DNA from: Dysgonamonadaceae bacterium
GTDB taxonomy: Bacteria; Bacteroidota; Bacteroidia; Bacteroidales; Azobacteroidaceae
DNA: 9,921 nucleotides
Reading direction: 5' to 3'
Assembly: GCA_031256015.1 (NCBI GenBank)
Contig: JAIRRK010000166.1
Location: 1 to 9,921 of the forward strand
Numbering within the stretch: position 1 is the stretch's first letter; every line of letters starts with the position of its first letter. Made by a program: the position numbers and the translations under genes. Positions 1-7,202 of the stretch are shown here, in pieces. The notes beneath the pieces were generated by a model. It was not told the origin of the DNA, made no database searches, and saw nothing but the letters and a program-made list of their open reading frames with translations.

Positions 1-1
1 A

Positions 2-1132
2 GGTTCTTTTTATATCGACATGTACGAAGAAGGAGAAATAGAATCCGTAAACTCGATTAATGTTTCGTCGCCTTCTATTTCATGGAGATACGGAAGCCTT
101 AAAATCACTCAATTGGTGAAAGACGGAGAAGAAGTGAATGCCGGAGATACTTTAATCGTATTCGATCCTTCGGAAGTGCAAAAAGCAATTGTCGAAGCGG
201 AAGGACGTTTGGAAATCAGTAAAGCCGAAATGGAAAAACTGATTGCTCAACATGCTTCCGACTTGGAAGAATTGGATGCTGATTATGAAGTGACTGAAAT
301 ATCGCAAGAAATCTCTAAAATTCGTTTTGAATCGGCTATATACGAATCGGAAATGAAGAAAAAAGAAATTCAATTAAATCTTGAAAAAGCGCAAATCGCC
401 TTAGATAAAGCTAAAGAACAAATTGAAAATCGGAAGAAAATACAAAAAGAAGAGATTAAACAAAAACAATTGGCAATCACTCAGGACGAAATCCGTCTGA
501 CAGAAGCTTATCAAACACTTAATAACTTATTTGTTACGACTTCGGCTCCGGGTATTGCTATTATCGCTCAAAACTGGAACACAAAAAATAAATTTCAAAT
601 CGGAGACCAATGTTGGTCGGGATTTCCTTTGATTCAATTGCCCGATTTATCGAGGTTGAAAGCGACCGTGAAAATTAATGAAGTGGATATTGCAAAAATT
701 AAAAAAGGATTGAATGTTGAGATAAAACCCGATGCTTTTTCCGACAGTCTTTTTACCGGCAATGTTATTTCGGTGGCCAATTTAGCCGTAAACAAAGATA
801 ATTCATCGAAAATTAAAGTGTTTCCGGTTGAGGTATTGTTGAACGAAACAGATAAAAATCTGCTTCCGGGATTGACTGTAAGTTGTCGTATTTTAATCGA
901 AGAAATTGATGATGTTGTTTATATTCCGTTGGAAGCATTGTTTTCTGAAGGAGATAAAAATTTTGTATATAAAAAATCCGTATCAGGATACGATAAAGTG
1001 GAAGTGGAAACAGGACAGCGTAATTCCGATTATGTGATAATCACCAAAGGGGTAAACGAAAAAGACAAACTCGCATTGCTCAACCCGTTCATACAGGCGG
1101 AGTCTGAAACCCGGAAAACAAACGAATTATGA
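2..1132 (+). CDS. HlyD/MacA-family periplasmic adaptor, 5'-truncated by window edge
   Basis: Membrane fusion protein that would bridge the inner-membrane ABC permease and the TolC-like channel encoded downstream. Counting from the ATG at 20, residues 25-50 (GSLKITQLVKDGEEVNAGDTL) form the first half of a biotinyl-lipoyl domain. Residues about 52-168 are a long charged coiled-coil hairpin (many K/E/Q), about 172-205 return to the lipoyl domain, about 208-290 form a beta-barrel ending in GLTVSC, and about 295-365 resemble a membrane-proximal domain (VYIPLEALF, then VEVETG). The reading frame stays open from base 2 up to the ATG at 20, and that ATG would omit any signal peptide or membrane anchor. 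I therefore read the gene as continuing off the left edge, with the true start outside the window. Its stop overlaps the next ATG by 4 bp (ATGA, 1129-1132). It is a clear paralogue of the next gene. Family is firm; substrate is unknown. Confidence 0.9.
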   Translation, partial: GSFYIDMYEEGEIESVNSINVSSPSISWRYGSLKITQLVKDGEEVNAGDTLIVFDPSEVQKAIVEAEGRLEISKAEMEKLIAQHASDLEELDADYEVTEISQEISKIRFESAIYESEMKKKEIQLNLEKAQIALDKAKEQIENRKKIQKEEIKQKQLAITQDEIRLTEAYQTLNNLFVTTSAPGIAIIAQNWNTKNKFQIGDQCWSGFPLIQLPDLSRLKATVKINEVDIAKIKKGLNVEIKPDAFSDSLFTGNVISVANLAVNKDNSSKIKVFPVEVLLNETDKNLLPGLTVSCRILIEEIDDVVYIPLEALFSEGDKNFVYKKSVSGYDKVEVETGQRNSDYVIITKGVNEKDKLALLNPFIQAESETRKTNEL

Positions 1133-2133
1133 ACAGGAAAATAATTCAAGGATTAACTCTTTTGTCGGGATTATTATTGATTGTTTTTTCGTGTAACAAA
1201 GGAGATTCGACGAAAGAAAACTCAAGACAAGGGTTCCAAAAACAAATTGTAGAAACCGGTCAGTTGAATGCTATCAATTCAATCGCTTTCCCTTTGGAAA
1301 GATACGGAAGATATTGGTACGAAATGCGAATCATCGGACTGTTGGAACATGGAAGCCTGATTGAAAAAGGCGATTCAATCATACAATTAGATCCGGCGGA
1401 AATAAGAAAATCAATCATAGAATGGGAAAGCAATTTGGAAACTCAAATGGCTAATTTGGAAAAACTGAAAGTTGACCAGAATATTAGACGAAATGAAATG
1501 ATTTCAAATATCAAAAATCAACAAGCTTCTTTTGAAATGAAGAAATTGGAAATTGAAGCCTCCCGGTTTGAATCGGAACGTCAAAGAAAGATTAAAGAGT
1601 TGGAGTTCAAACAAGAACAAATTCAATTGGAAAAAGAAGAAAAGAAGATGAACTTGTATGAAATAATTGCAGCATCCGATTTGAAGGTACAAGAAATCCG
1701 CGTTCTTCAACTTAAAAATCAAATAAAAAATGCTTATTCCATTCTTCCTCGACTAACTATTCGGACTCCGGTTTCCGGCGTTTTCCAAGTGGGAGAAAAT
1801 TGGCGAACAAATGAAATGATAAAAATAGGAGACAATGTTTATACCGGAAACAATATGGCGAATGTTCCTGAATTGAAATACATGAAAGTAACAACTTCAA
1901 TAAATGAAACCGACTTCTTGGATATTTACGAAGGCCAAAAAGTGATTGTACGCATGGATGCCGTACCGGATTTGGCTTTCGATGGAGAAGTAAGCTATAT
2001 CGGAAAACTTTGTCACGAAAAAGAACCCGGTTCTCGTCAAAAAGTATTTGATGTGGAAATTAAAATTCTGCAATCGGACGAAAGACTAAAACCCGGAATG
2101 ACTGTCAGTTGCGAATATTTACAAAACGAATAA
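1129..2133 (+). CDS. HlyD/MacA-family adaptor lipoprotein, short form lacking the membrane-proximal domain
   Basis: Second periplasmic adaptor of the exporter, 334 aa. The N-terminus is a lipoprotein signal: MNRK, a hydrophobic stretch (residues 9-20) and a lipobox-like VFSC with Cys22, so it is probably anchored by lipid rather than by a transmembrane helix. A lipoyl half-domain (about 60-90) is followed by a K/E/Q-rich coiled-coil hairpin (about 92-205), the second lipoyl half (about 210-247) and a beta-barrel (about 250-334). The protein ends just after GMTVSC, exactly where the upstream paralogue continues into its membrane-proximal domain, so it is C-terminally shorter by about 75 residues. 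It starts inside the stop codon of the previous gene (ATGA) and ends 3 bp before the permease, implying translational coupling. The length difference looks natural: the reading frame is intact and both neighbours are tightly packed. It may form a mixed adaptor ring with the first protein (inference). Confidence 0.9.
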   Translation: MNRKIIQGLTLLSGLLLIVFSCNKGDSTKENSRQGFQKQIVETGQLNAINSIAFPLERYGRYWYEMRIIGLLEHGSLIEKGDSIIQLDPAEIRKSIIEWESNLETQMANLEKLKVDQNIRRNEMISNIKNQQASFEMKKLEIEASRFESERQRKIKELEFKQEQIQLEKEEKKMNLYEIIAASDLKVQEIRVLQLKNQIKNAYSILPRLTIRTPVSGVFQVGENWRTNEMIKIGDNVYTGNNMANVPELKYMKVTTSINETDFLDIYEGQKVIVRMDAVPDLAFDGEVSYIGKLCHEKEPGSRQKVFDVEIKILQSDERLKPGMTVSCEYLQNE

Positions 2134-2136
2134 ATC

Positions 2137-3375
2137 ATGCAGTTAGAAGAAAATGTGCGTTTGGCAATTAGTGGATTGATTGATCATAAATTTCGTTCTT
2201 TTTTAACAATGCTCGGAATCATTTTTGGTGTTGCATCTGTAATTACCATGCTTTCCATCGGAGAAGGAGCAAAAAGAGAAGCGATTGCGAAATATCAAGA
2301 TTTAGGAGTGAATAATATTATTGTCAGAGAAAAAACTCTTTCGGACGAAGAATTGGAAGAAGTCAGAGCAAAATTCTCTCAAGGATTGTCGTTAAAAGAT
2401 GCGGAAGTTATTTCCCAAATTGTTCCCGGAGTTCAGCGGATAGCTTCTCAAGCCGAAATAAACACCGATGTTCGCTATACCGATAAATCGGTAAAATCAA
2501 CGGTGATAGGAATTACTCCGGAATATCCGGTGATGATGAATTATAAAATGGCTAAAGGAGAATCAATAAATGAACAACATTACAATCAACGATTGAAAGT
2601 TTGTATACTCGGAGCCGGAGTCGCTCGTTCTTTGTTCCAAAAGGAAGATCCTATCGGACAATTAATTAAGATTGACGACCAATGGATGGAAGTAATCGGA
2701 GTGTTTGAATCGAAAACGCTGTTTACGGAAACTGTCGGAGAATTAGCTGCCCGCGATTTAAATACGGATGTTTACCTTCCTTTATCGACTTTTTTGAATC
2801 GTTTCTCGCGAGAAAATGTATTGACCGGCGAAATACAGCAAATCACGATGCAGGTTGAAAATTCTTCCCGCCTGATGGAAACGTCGACTCTTGTAAATGA
2901 AATACTGAAACGTCACCATTTCAATAATGCGGATTACAGCATCGTGATACCTTACGAACTGCTTAAACAAGAAGAAAAAGAACGTCGGATTTATAATTTT
3001 TTACTGGGAGCCATTGCTGCTATATCGCTTCTTGTGGGAGGAATCGGAATTATGAATATTATGTTGGCGACAGTAATGGAGCGGACTCGTGAAATCGGGA
3101 TTCGGCGTTCCATCGGAGCGAAAAAATCCGATATTATGAGCCAGTTCGTAACCGAAGCGGTTGCAATAAGTATCACCGGGGGAATAATCGGAGTATTACT
3201 CGGAATTGCTCTGTCGCTGATTGTTTCCCTTTTTACGGATGTAAGTACTTATATTCGGATTTACTCCATCATTATTGCGTTTGCTTTCTCGGTAATAGTC
3301 GGAATCAGTTTCGGCTATCTTCCGGCCAAAAATGCGGCTGATCTTAAACCTGTTGATTCGATACGACATGAATAA
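2137..3375 (+). CDS. MacB/FtsX-family ABC transporter permease (no fused ATPase)
   Basis: Inner-membrane permease of a type VII (MacB/LolCE-like) ABC exporter, 412 aa. Residues 1-20 are an amphipathic N-terminus, about 21-42 a first membrane helix ([17 protein letters not shown]), about 43-280 a MacB_PCD-type periplasmic domain, and three more helices follow at about 286-308, 340-366 and 374-396. The segment [20 protein letters not shown] with [13 protein letters not shown] directly after it is the classic MacB/FtsX coupling region, and the C-terminal [17 protein letters not shown] is the usual family ending. Canonical MacB carries its ATPase in the same chain; here it is a separate downstream gene, the arrangement of LolC/LolD and of many Bacteroidota exporters. 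In this family the protein acts by mechanotransmission: it drives periplasmic substrate through the adaptor and channel rather than moving it across the inner membrane. Lipoprotein, peptide or drug export cannot be told apart from sequence alone. Its last 8 bp overlap the ATPase gene. Confidence 0.92.
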   Translation: MQLEENVRLAISGLIDHKFRSFLTMLGIIFGVASVITMLSIGEGAKREAIAKYQDLGVNNIIVREKTLSDEELEEVRAKFSQGLSLKDAEVISQIVPGVQRIASQAEINTDVRYTDKSVKSTVIGITPEYPVMMNYKMAKGESINEQHYNQRLKVCILGAGVARSLFQKEDPIGQLIKIDDQWMEVIGVFESKTLFTETVGELAARDLNTDVYLPLSTFLNRFSRENVLTGEIQQITMQVENSSRLMETSTLVNEILKRHHFNNADYSIVIPYELLKQEEKERRIYNFLLGAIAAISLLVGGIGIMNIMLATVMERTREIGIRRSIGAKKSDIMSQFVTEAVAISITGGIIGVLLGIALSLIVSLFTDVSTYIRIYSIIIAFAFSVIVGISFGYLPAKNAADLKPVDSIRHE

Positions 3376-4084
3376 AAAAGAAAAACCATTGATTGAAATC
3401 GCTCGTTTGACGAAAAATTATGAAATGGGGAAGATAGAAATTCCGGCTTTGCGGGATATTGATTTACAAATCCGCAAAAATGAATACGTTGCCATTATGG
3501 GACCCTCCGGTTCCGGCAAATCTACCCTGATGAATATACTGGGATGTCTGGATACGCCTTCCCATGGACATTATTTTTTTAATGGAGTGGACGTCAGTAC
3601 TTTGAATGACGATCAATTGTCGGTAATGAGAAATAAAGAAATCGGATTTATTTTTCAGAATTTTAATCTGTTACCCGGATTAAATGCGCTTCAAAATGTG
3701 GAATTGCCGCTTCTCTATTCAGGCACTCCTACTCAGGAGAGAAAAAAAAGAGCAATGAAAGCTTTGGAAAGAGTCGGATTGATTGACCGAATGAATCACA
3801 AACCGAACGAATTAAGCGGAGGTCAACGGCAGCGAGTTGCCATTGCTCGTGCACTGGTAACTAACCCGGGAATACTGCTGGCAGATGAACCGACAGGAGC
3901 TTTAGACTCTCAAACCGGAGTGGATATTATGCGGTTATTTCACGAATTGCATCAGGAAGGAAACACGATTATCCTAATCACTCACGAACAGGAAATTGCC
4001 GATTATGCACATCGAAATATCTATATAAAAGACGGAACAATCCATTCGGATAATCCTAATCCCGATTTTACTCAATTTAATTAA
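3368..4084 (+). CDS. ABC transporter ATPase, MacB/LolD type
   Basis: Nucleotide-binding subunit that powers the upstream permease, 238 aa and cytoplasmic. All ABC motifs are present: Walker [10 protein letters not shown] (residues 45-53), Q-loop in [10 protein letters not shown] (Gln97), signature LSGGQ (149-153), Walker B ILLADE (169-174), D-loop GALD (177-180) and H-loop His206 in LITHEQE. Sequence such as [19 protein letters not shown] and [14 protein letters not shown] is typical of the MacB/LolD/FtsE branch. I chose the ATG at 3368 because it gives the normal MNKKEK...[10 protein letters not shown] opening. The in-frame ATG at 3332 would add 12 residues out of step with the family and lies deep inside the permease gene. 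The chosen start overlaps the permease end by 8 bp, so coupled translation and matched stoichiometry are likely. Confidence 0.93.
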   Translation: MNKKEKPLIEIARLTKNYEMGKIEIPALRDIDLQIRKNEYVAIMGPSGSGKSTLMNILGCLDTPSHGHYFFNGVDVSTLNDDQLSVMRNKEIGFIFQNFNLLPGLNALQNVELPLLYSGTPTQERKKRAMKALERVGLIDRMNHKPNELSGGQRQRVAIARALVTNPGILLADEPTGALDSQTGVDIMRLFHELHQEGNTIILITHEQEIADYAHRNIYIKDGTIHSDNPNPDFTQFN

Positions 4085-4101
4085 TCTTATTTTAATTGGT
4101 T

Positions 4102-5580
4102 ATGAAGAAATTATTGTTCTCGTTCGCAATTCTTATCACGTCGGTAAATGCTTTTTCTCAAGAGGTTTATCATCTCACTTTGGAGCAAAGTATCGAAATT
4201 GCGAAAGAAAAAAGTTATTCCATGTTGCTCCTTGCTCAGGAAATGAAAATAGCGGAGCAAAATTTGAAAGCAACAACAAGTCGATTAAAAACGCACATAT
4301 CGTTAAATTTAACATTGCCGAATTATCAGGAAACAGTCAGAGAAAGATCGGATACTTCAGGTGTTTTTTATTCCGTGAAACAACTGGCCTACGAGGGTCG
4401 ATTGTCGATGAATCAGCCTTTGCCGATGGATGGAAATATTTATTTGAGAACAGATTTATCGACGTATAAAGATTATGACGATATGTTTCGTTCATCCCGA
4501 TTAAACACGCGAATCGGTTTCGAGCAACCTTTGAATATCCTCTACGGATACAGTAAAATTCGTTCCGATTTGAAAAATGCGCGTTTGGAATACGAACGAT
4601 CCGGGAAAAGTTATCAAAGAGCAGAATTGGAATTGACCTATAATGTAAGTAATTCTTATTACCGATTACTTTCAAATCAAAAACAAACCGAGATTGCCTT
4701 GTCTAATTTACAACGACAAGCCGAAGCTTATGAGATTTCCAAAAACAAGTATGAAGCCGGATTGATTCGAGAAGTAGACGCTTTGCAAATGGAAGTCGAT
4801 TTAGCCGAAGCTCAAAGCGGTTACGATATGGCCATATTAAATCAAAATTCAAGTATTAATTCTTTCAAAGAATTGATTGGGATTAACTTGGATGACAGTG
4901 TCATTTTAAGCAGTAATTTGGATTACAAAATAATTCAGGTTGATCCGGAAGAAGCGGTGATGAAGGCAATGCAAAACCGAACCGAATTAAGAGAGCGGGA
5001 TATCGACATCGAGTTAAATAAAATGTCGATTAAACAACAAAAAATGCAAGGATTGCCTCAAGGAAGTATTGATGCTTATTATGAACAAACAGGAACCAAT
5101 TTCTCAAGAGAGGATTTCAATATTTCAAACTCCTTAAAAGATTCTTATGATAATTTTTGGGCCCGAAGACCGAGTTTCGGTGTCGGATTTACTGTATCGA
5201 TACCGCTTTTGGACTTTGGAGAAAATCGAGCAAGAGTGAGAGTTGTGGAAGCCCGATTGAAATACAACGAATATCGAAAAGAGGAAACGCAACGCAACAT
5301 TGAAACCGCTGTTCGCAATTTGGCCGCAAGTATCAGCAGCAATCTGAAGCGTTTGCAATTATTGGAAAAAAATGTGGCTGTGGCGGAGAAAAGTTTCGAC
5401 ATCACTTTGCAGCGTTACTCCGATGGAGACATTGACAGTCAGTCTTTGGCTCTGGAACGAAACCGCTTGAATAATGCTTACATATCTCATTTGAATGCCT
5501 ACATTAATTATCAGTTATCCATCGCGGAATTAATGAAAGAAACACTTTATGATTTCAAAAACGAAACTCGTGTAGAATGA
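4102..5580 (+). CDS. TolC-family outer-membrane efflux protein
   Basis: Outer-membrane channel completing the tripartite exporter, 492 aa. It has a signal peptide MKKLLFSFAILITSVNAFSQ with probable cleavage near AFSQ-E, so the mature protein starts close to EVYHLTLEQSIEIA, the usual start of the first OEP repeat. Two OEP-like halves are visible, each with long alpha-helical stretches: AELELTYNVSNSYYRLLSNQ with KYEAGLIREVDALQMEVDLA in the first half, and VSIPLLDFGENRARVRVVEA with QRYSDGDIDSQSLALERNRL in the second. These are standard TolC/OEP signatures. An in-frame TTG at 4096 would give MVMKK; the ATG at 4102 gives an ordinary signal peptide and is preferred. The gene starts 17 bp after the ATPase stop, too little room for an independent promoter, so it belongs to the exporter operon. 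No convincing intrinsic terminator follows its stop. Confidence 0.92.
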   Translation: MKKLLFSFAILITSVNAFSQEVYHLTLEQSIEIAKEKSYSMLLLAQEMKIAEQNLKATTSRLKTHISLNLTLPNYQETVRERSDTSGVFYSVKQLAYEGRLSMNQPLPMDGNIYLRTDLSTYKDYDDMFRSSRLNTRIGFEQPLNILYGYSKIRSDLKNARLEYERSGKSYQRAELELTYNVSNSYYRLLSNQKQTEIALSNLQRQAEAYEISKNKYEAGLIREVDALQMEVDLAEAQSGYDMAILNQNSSINSFKELIGINLDDSVILSSNLDYKIIQVDPEEAVMKAMQNRTELRERDIDIELNKMSIKQQKMQGLPQGSIDAYYEQTGTNFSREDFNISNSLKDSYDNFWARRPSFGVGFTVSIPLLDFGENRARVRVVEARLKYNEYRKEETQRNIETAVRNLAASISSNLKRLQLLEKNVAVAEKSFDITLQRYSDGDIDSQSLALERNRLNNAYISHLNAYINYQLSIAELMKETLYDFKNETRVE

Positions 5581-5627
5581 TTTTTTGATTCATCAGCGGA
5601 TTAATCCACCGAGAGTCTTTATTCTTC

Positions 5628-5668
5628 CGATAAAACAATAAGAAATTGATTTTATCGTTAATGATAAA
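5628..5668 (+). promoter_or_regulatory. Interlocking inverted repeats in the porT leader
   Basis: Three arms sit between tolC and porT. CGATAAAA (5628-5635) is perfectly complementary to TTTTATCG (5650-5657), an 8-bp stem with a 14-nt loop. TTTATC (5651-5656) is also complementary to GATAAA (5663-5668), within an 18-bp near-palindrome (5651-5668, 8 of 9 pairs matched). The middle arm can pair with either side but not both. The right arm partly covers an SD-like AAAGGA just before the porT ATG. It could be a DNA operator, a pair of competing RNA hairpins or chance in AT-rich DNA; the stems contain few G-C pairs. No TAnnTTTG promoter box was found in 5581-5677, so the porT promoter is not assigned. 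Confidence 0.4.
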
Positions 5669-5671
5669 GGA
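5666..5671 (+). promoter_or_regulatory. SD-like site before porT
   Basis: AAAGGA lies 6 nt before the ATG at 5678 and supports that start. Bacteroidota often initiate without a Shine-Dalgarno, so its importance is uncertain. Its first three bases are shared with the right arm of the inverted repeat upstream. Confidence 0.4.
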
Positions 5672-5677
5672 TTATTT

Positions 5678-6382
5678 ATGAAAAAGAAACTGTATATATT
5701 ATTTCTTTTACTGGGGATTAGTCACTTCCTTGTCGCACAAACCCGAAAAGTAAAGCATCAGCCTTACGGTGATCAAAAGCTTTATCATTTCGGAATCAGT
5801 GTCGGACTCAATTTTCAAGACATGATTATTACCAATTCGGGCAAAATAGCCAATGGAAACGAAACATGGTTTGCAACCATTCCCGATTATTCGCCCGGTT
5901 TCAGTGTGGGTTTATTGAGTGATTTATATCTGAACCCGTTCATGAATCTTCGATTTAATCCGATGCTGCATTTCGGAGATAAAAGTTTTGAGTTTGTGGA
6001 ACAAAATACAAATAAGCGTTTCAAAGTTTCGAGCCGCTCGAATTATTTGACTCTTCCTTTGGATTTGAAAATTCGTTCGGTACGTTTGAATAATTATCGT
6101 CCTTATGTTATTGTTGGAACTTATGTGGCTCTCGATTTAGGCCGTCAGCCGGATCAGGCTGTTTACATGAAATCGTTGGATTGCGGTTTGACTATCGGAA
6201 TCGGATGCGATTTTTATCTTCCGATTATCAAAGTGGCACCGGAAATTCGATTCAGCTTCGGATTGAGAGATGCCGTAGAACATAATCGGCCGGATTTGAC
6301 GGATTTAAGATTATTGAAATATTCCGATGCAATTTCTCAAGGGAAATCGCGCATGATATCGATAATCTTTAATTTCGAATAA
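5678..6382 (+). CDS. porT: PorT-like outer-membrane beta-barrel protein (type IX secretion)
   Basis: Predicted outer-membrane protein of 234 aa. A signal peptide, MKKKLYILFLLLGISHFLVA, is probably cleaved before QTRK. The mature part is rich in alternating hydrophobic strands ending in aromatic residues and closes with IISIIFNFE, a typical beta-barrel C-terminus. Stretches such as LYHFGISVGLNFQDM, IPDYSPGFSVGLLSDLYL, NLRFNPMLHFGDKSFEF and SNYLTLPLDLKIRS match what I know of PorT/SprT. In Porphyromonas and Flavobacterium that protein is required for type IX secretion, which exports proteins carrying a conserved C-terminal domain. No other type IX gene is visible here, so full pathway presence is inferred. 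A less specific PorT-family/OmpW-like porin is the alternative. It is separated from tolC by 97 bp, likely with its own promoter, and converges on cdsA with a 14-bp overlap of the two 3' ends. Confidence 0.78.
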   Translation: MKKKLYILFLLLGISHFLVAQTRKVKHQPYGDQKLYHFGISVGLNFQDMIITNSGKIANGNETWFATIPDYSPGFSVGLLSDLYLNPFMNLRFNPMLHFGDKSFEFVEQNTNKRFKVSSRSNYLTLPLDLKIRSVRLNNYRPYVIVGTYVALDLGRQPDQAVYMKSLDCGLTIGIGCDFYLPIIKVAPEIRFSFGLRDAVEHNRPDLTDLRLLKYSDAISQGKSRMISIIFNFE

Positions 6383-7202
6383 ATAATTGTACATAGAATA
6401 AAACGGCATAAACAGCTAAAAGCAAGCTGTCGAAGCGATCTAAAAAACCTCCGTGTCCGGGCATCGTATTTCCGGAGTCTTTTATTTCTAACGTTCTTTT
6501 CATCAGCGATTCGACCAAGTCGCCCCAAGTTCCGAAAACAACAACAATCGCGGATAGTCCTATCCAATGAAAGTAGGGAATATTCGGTTCAAAATAAGCA
6601 AAAACAAAAGACGAAGCCACCGTAAAAAACAAACCGCCAAAGAAACCTTCCCACGATTTTTTAGGAGAGATTCGTTCAAACAAGCGGTGTTTCCCGAATA
6701 ATATCCCGATGATGTAAGCTCCCGTGTCGTTCACCCAAATAAAAACAAACAGCGACAAAATCATAATCGGATAGTAAACAATTTCTCCGGAAAGCGTTTC
6801 GGGAAAAGCAATCAGATTCAGTAGAGCAATGGGCAAAGCAATGTAACACTGACCTAAAAATATATAGGCCATGTGTGTAATCGGATCTTGTTGTTTTTCG
6901 TACAGTTCCGTAATGAAGATAATAACAATATAGAGCAGGTAAGGGAAGAAAATATAAAGAGGGAAAATCCCGGAAGCATATAAAAAGGCAGAAATAAACA
7001 GCAAAAGGCCTCCCAAACAGTTGTACCAAGGATTGACGCGTGCCCTCTTTTGAGCATTAACCAATCCGTAAAACTCCCGGAGACAGAGAACAATTGCAAT
7101 GGAAAACAGAAACAGAAATGAGTATCGGCTCAATAGAATAGACAAAACAATTAATGTTACGTAAACTATTCCTGTTAATGTTCTTTTTGCAAAGTTACTC
7201 AT
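6369..7202 (-). CDS. cdsA: Phosphatidate cytidylyltransferase (CDP-diacylglycerol synthase)
   Basis: Integral inner-membrane enzyme that makes CDP-diacylglycerol and pyrophosphate from CTP and phosphatidic acid, the branch point for phosphatidylethanolamine and phosphatidylglycerol synthesis. At 277 aa it has the normal family length and many hydrophobic helices from residue 10 to 230. The CDS signature spans residues 232-258: SLMKR, then KDSG, then PGHGGFLDRFD, including the conserved KD pair and HGG-x-x-DR-x-D that bind metal and substrate. NDTGAYIIG (158-166) and SPKKSWEG (179-186) are further family motifs. Residue 247 is Met where, as I recall, the published pattern prefers Leu/Ile/Phe; this is conservative. 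The start codon overlaps the ftsH stop (ATGA), so translation is coupled. The gene is last in the rsfS-ftsH-cdsA operon, and its 3' end overlaps that of the convergent porT by 14 bp. Confidence 0.97.
   Translation of the reverse strand: MSNFAKRTLTGIVYVTLIVLSILLSRYSFLFLFSIAIVLCLREFYGLVNAQKRARVNPWYNCLGGLLLFISAFLYASGIFPLYIFFPYLLYIVIIFITELYEKQQDPITHMAYIFLGQCYIALPIALLNLIAFPETLSGEIVYYPIMILSLFVFIWVNDTGAYIIGILFGKHRLFERISPKKSWEGFFGGLFFTVASSFVFAYFEPNIPYFHWIGLSAIVVVFGTWGDLVESLMKRTLEIKDSGNTMPGHGGFLDRFDSLLLAVYAVLFYVQLFIRN

Noticed and set aside
3332..3367. Upstream in-frame ATG for the ATPase (12 extra residues).
   Set aside because: It lies inside the permease coding region and the extra residues have no family counterpart; the ATG at 3368 gives a normal N-terminus.
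4096..4101. TTG start two codons before the TolC-like ATG.
   Set aside because: The ATG at 4102 gives a standard signal peptide and needs no rare start codon.
152..5405. Minus-strand ORFs of 60-112 codons opposite the exporter genes.
   Set aside because: They are Phe/Leu-rich reversals of Lys/Glu-rich coiled-coil coding or similar shadows, with no family features.
5598..5607. Perfect 10-bp palindrome GGATTAATCC after tolC.
   Set aside because: Too short and without a T-run to be called a terminator or operator; probably chance.
7190..7197. TAACTTTG on the minus strand, a match to the -7 promoter consensus, at the cdsA start.
   Set aside because: It lies inside cdsA codons 2-5, has no TTG at the right distance upstream, and would start transcripts within the gene.
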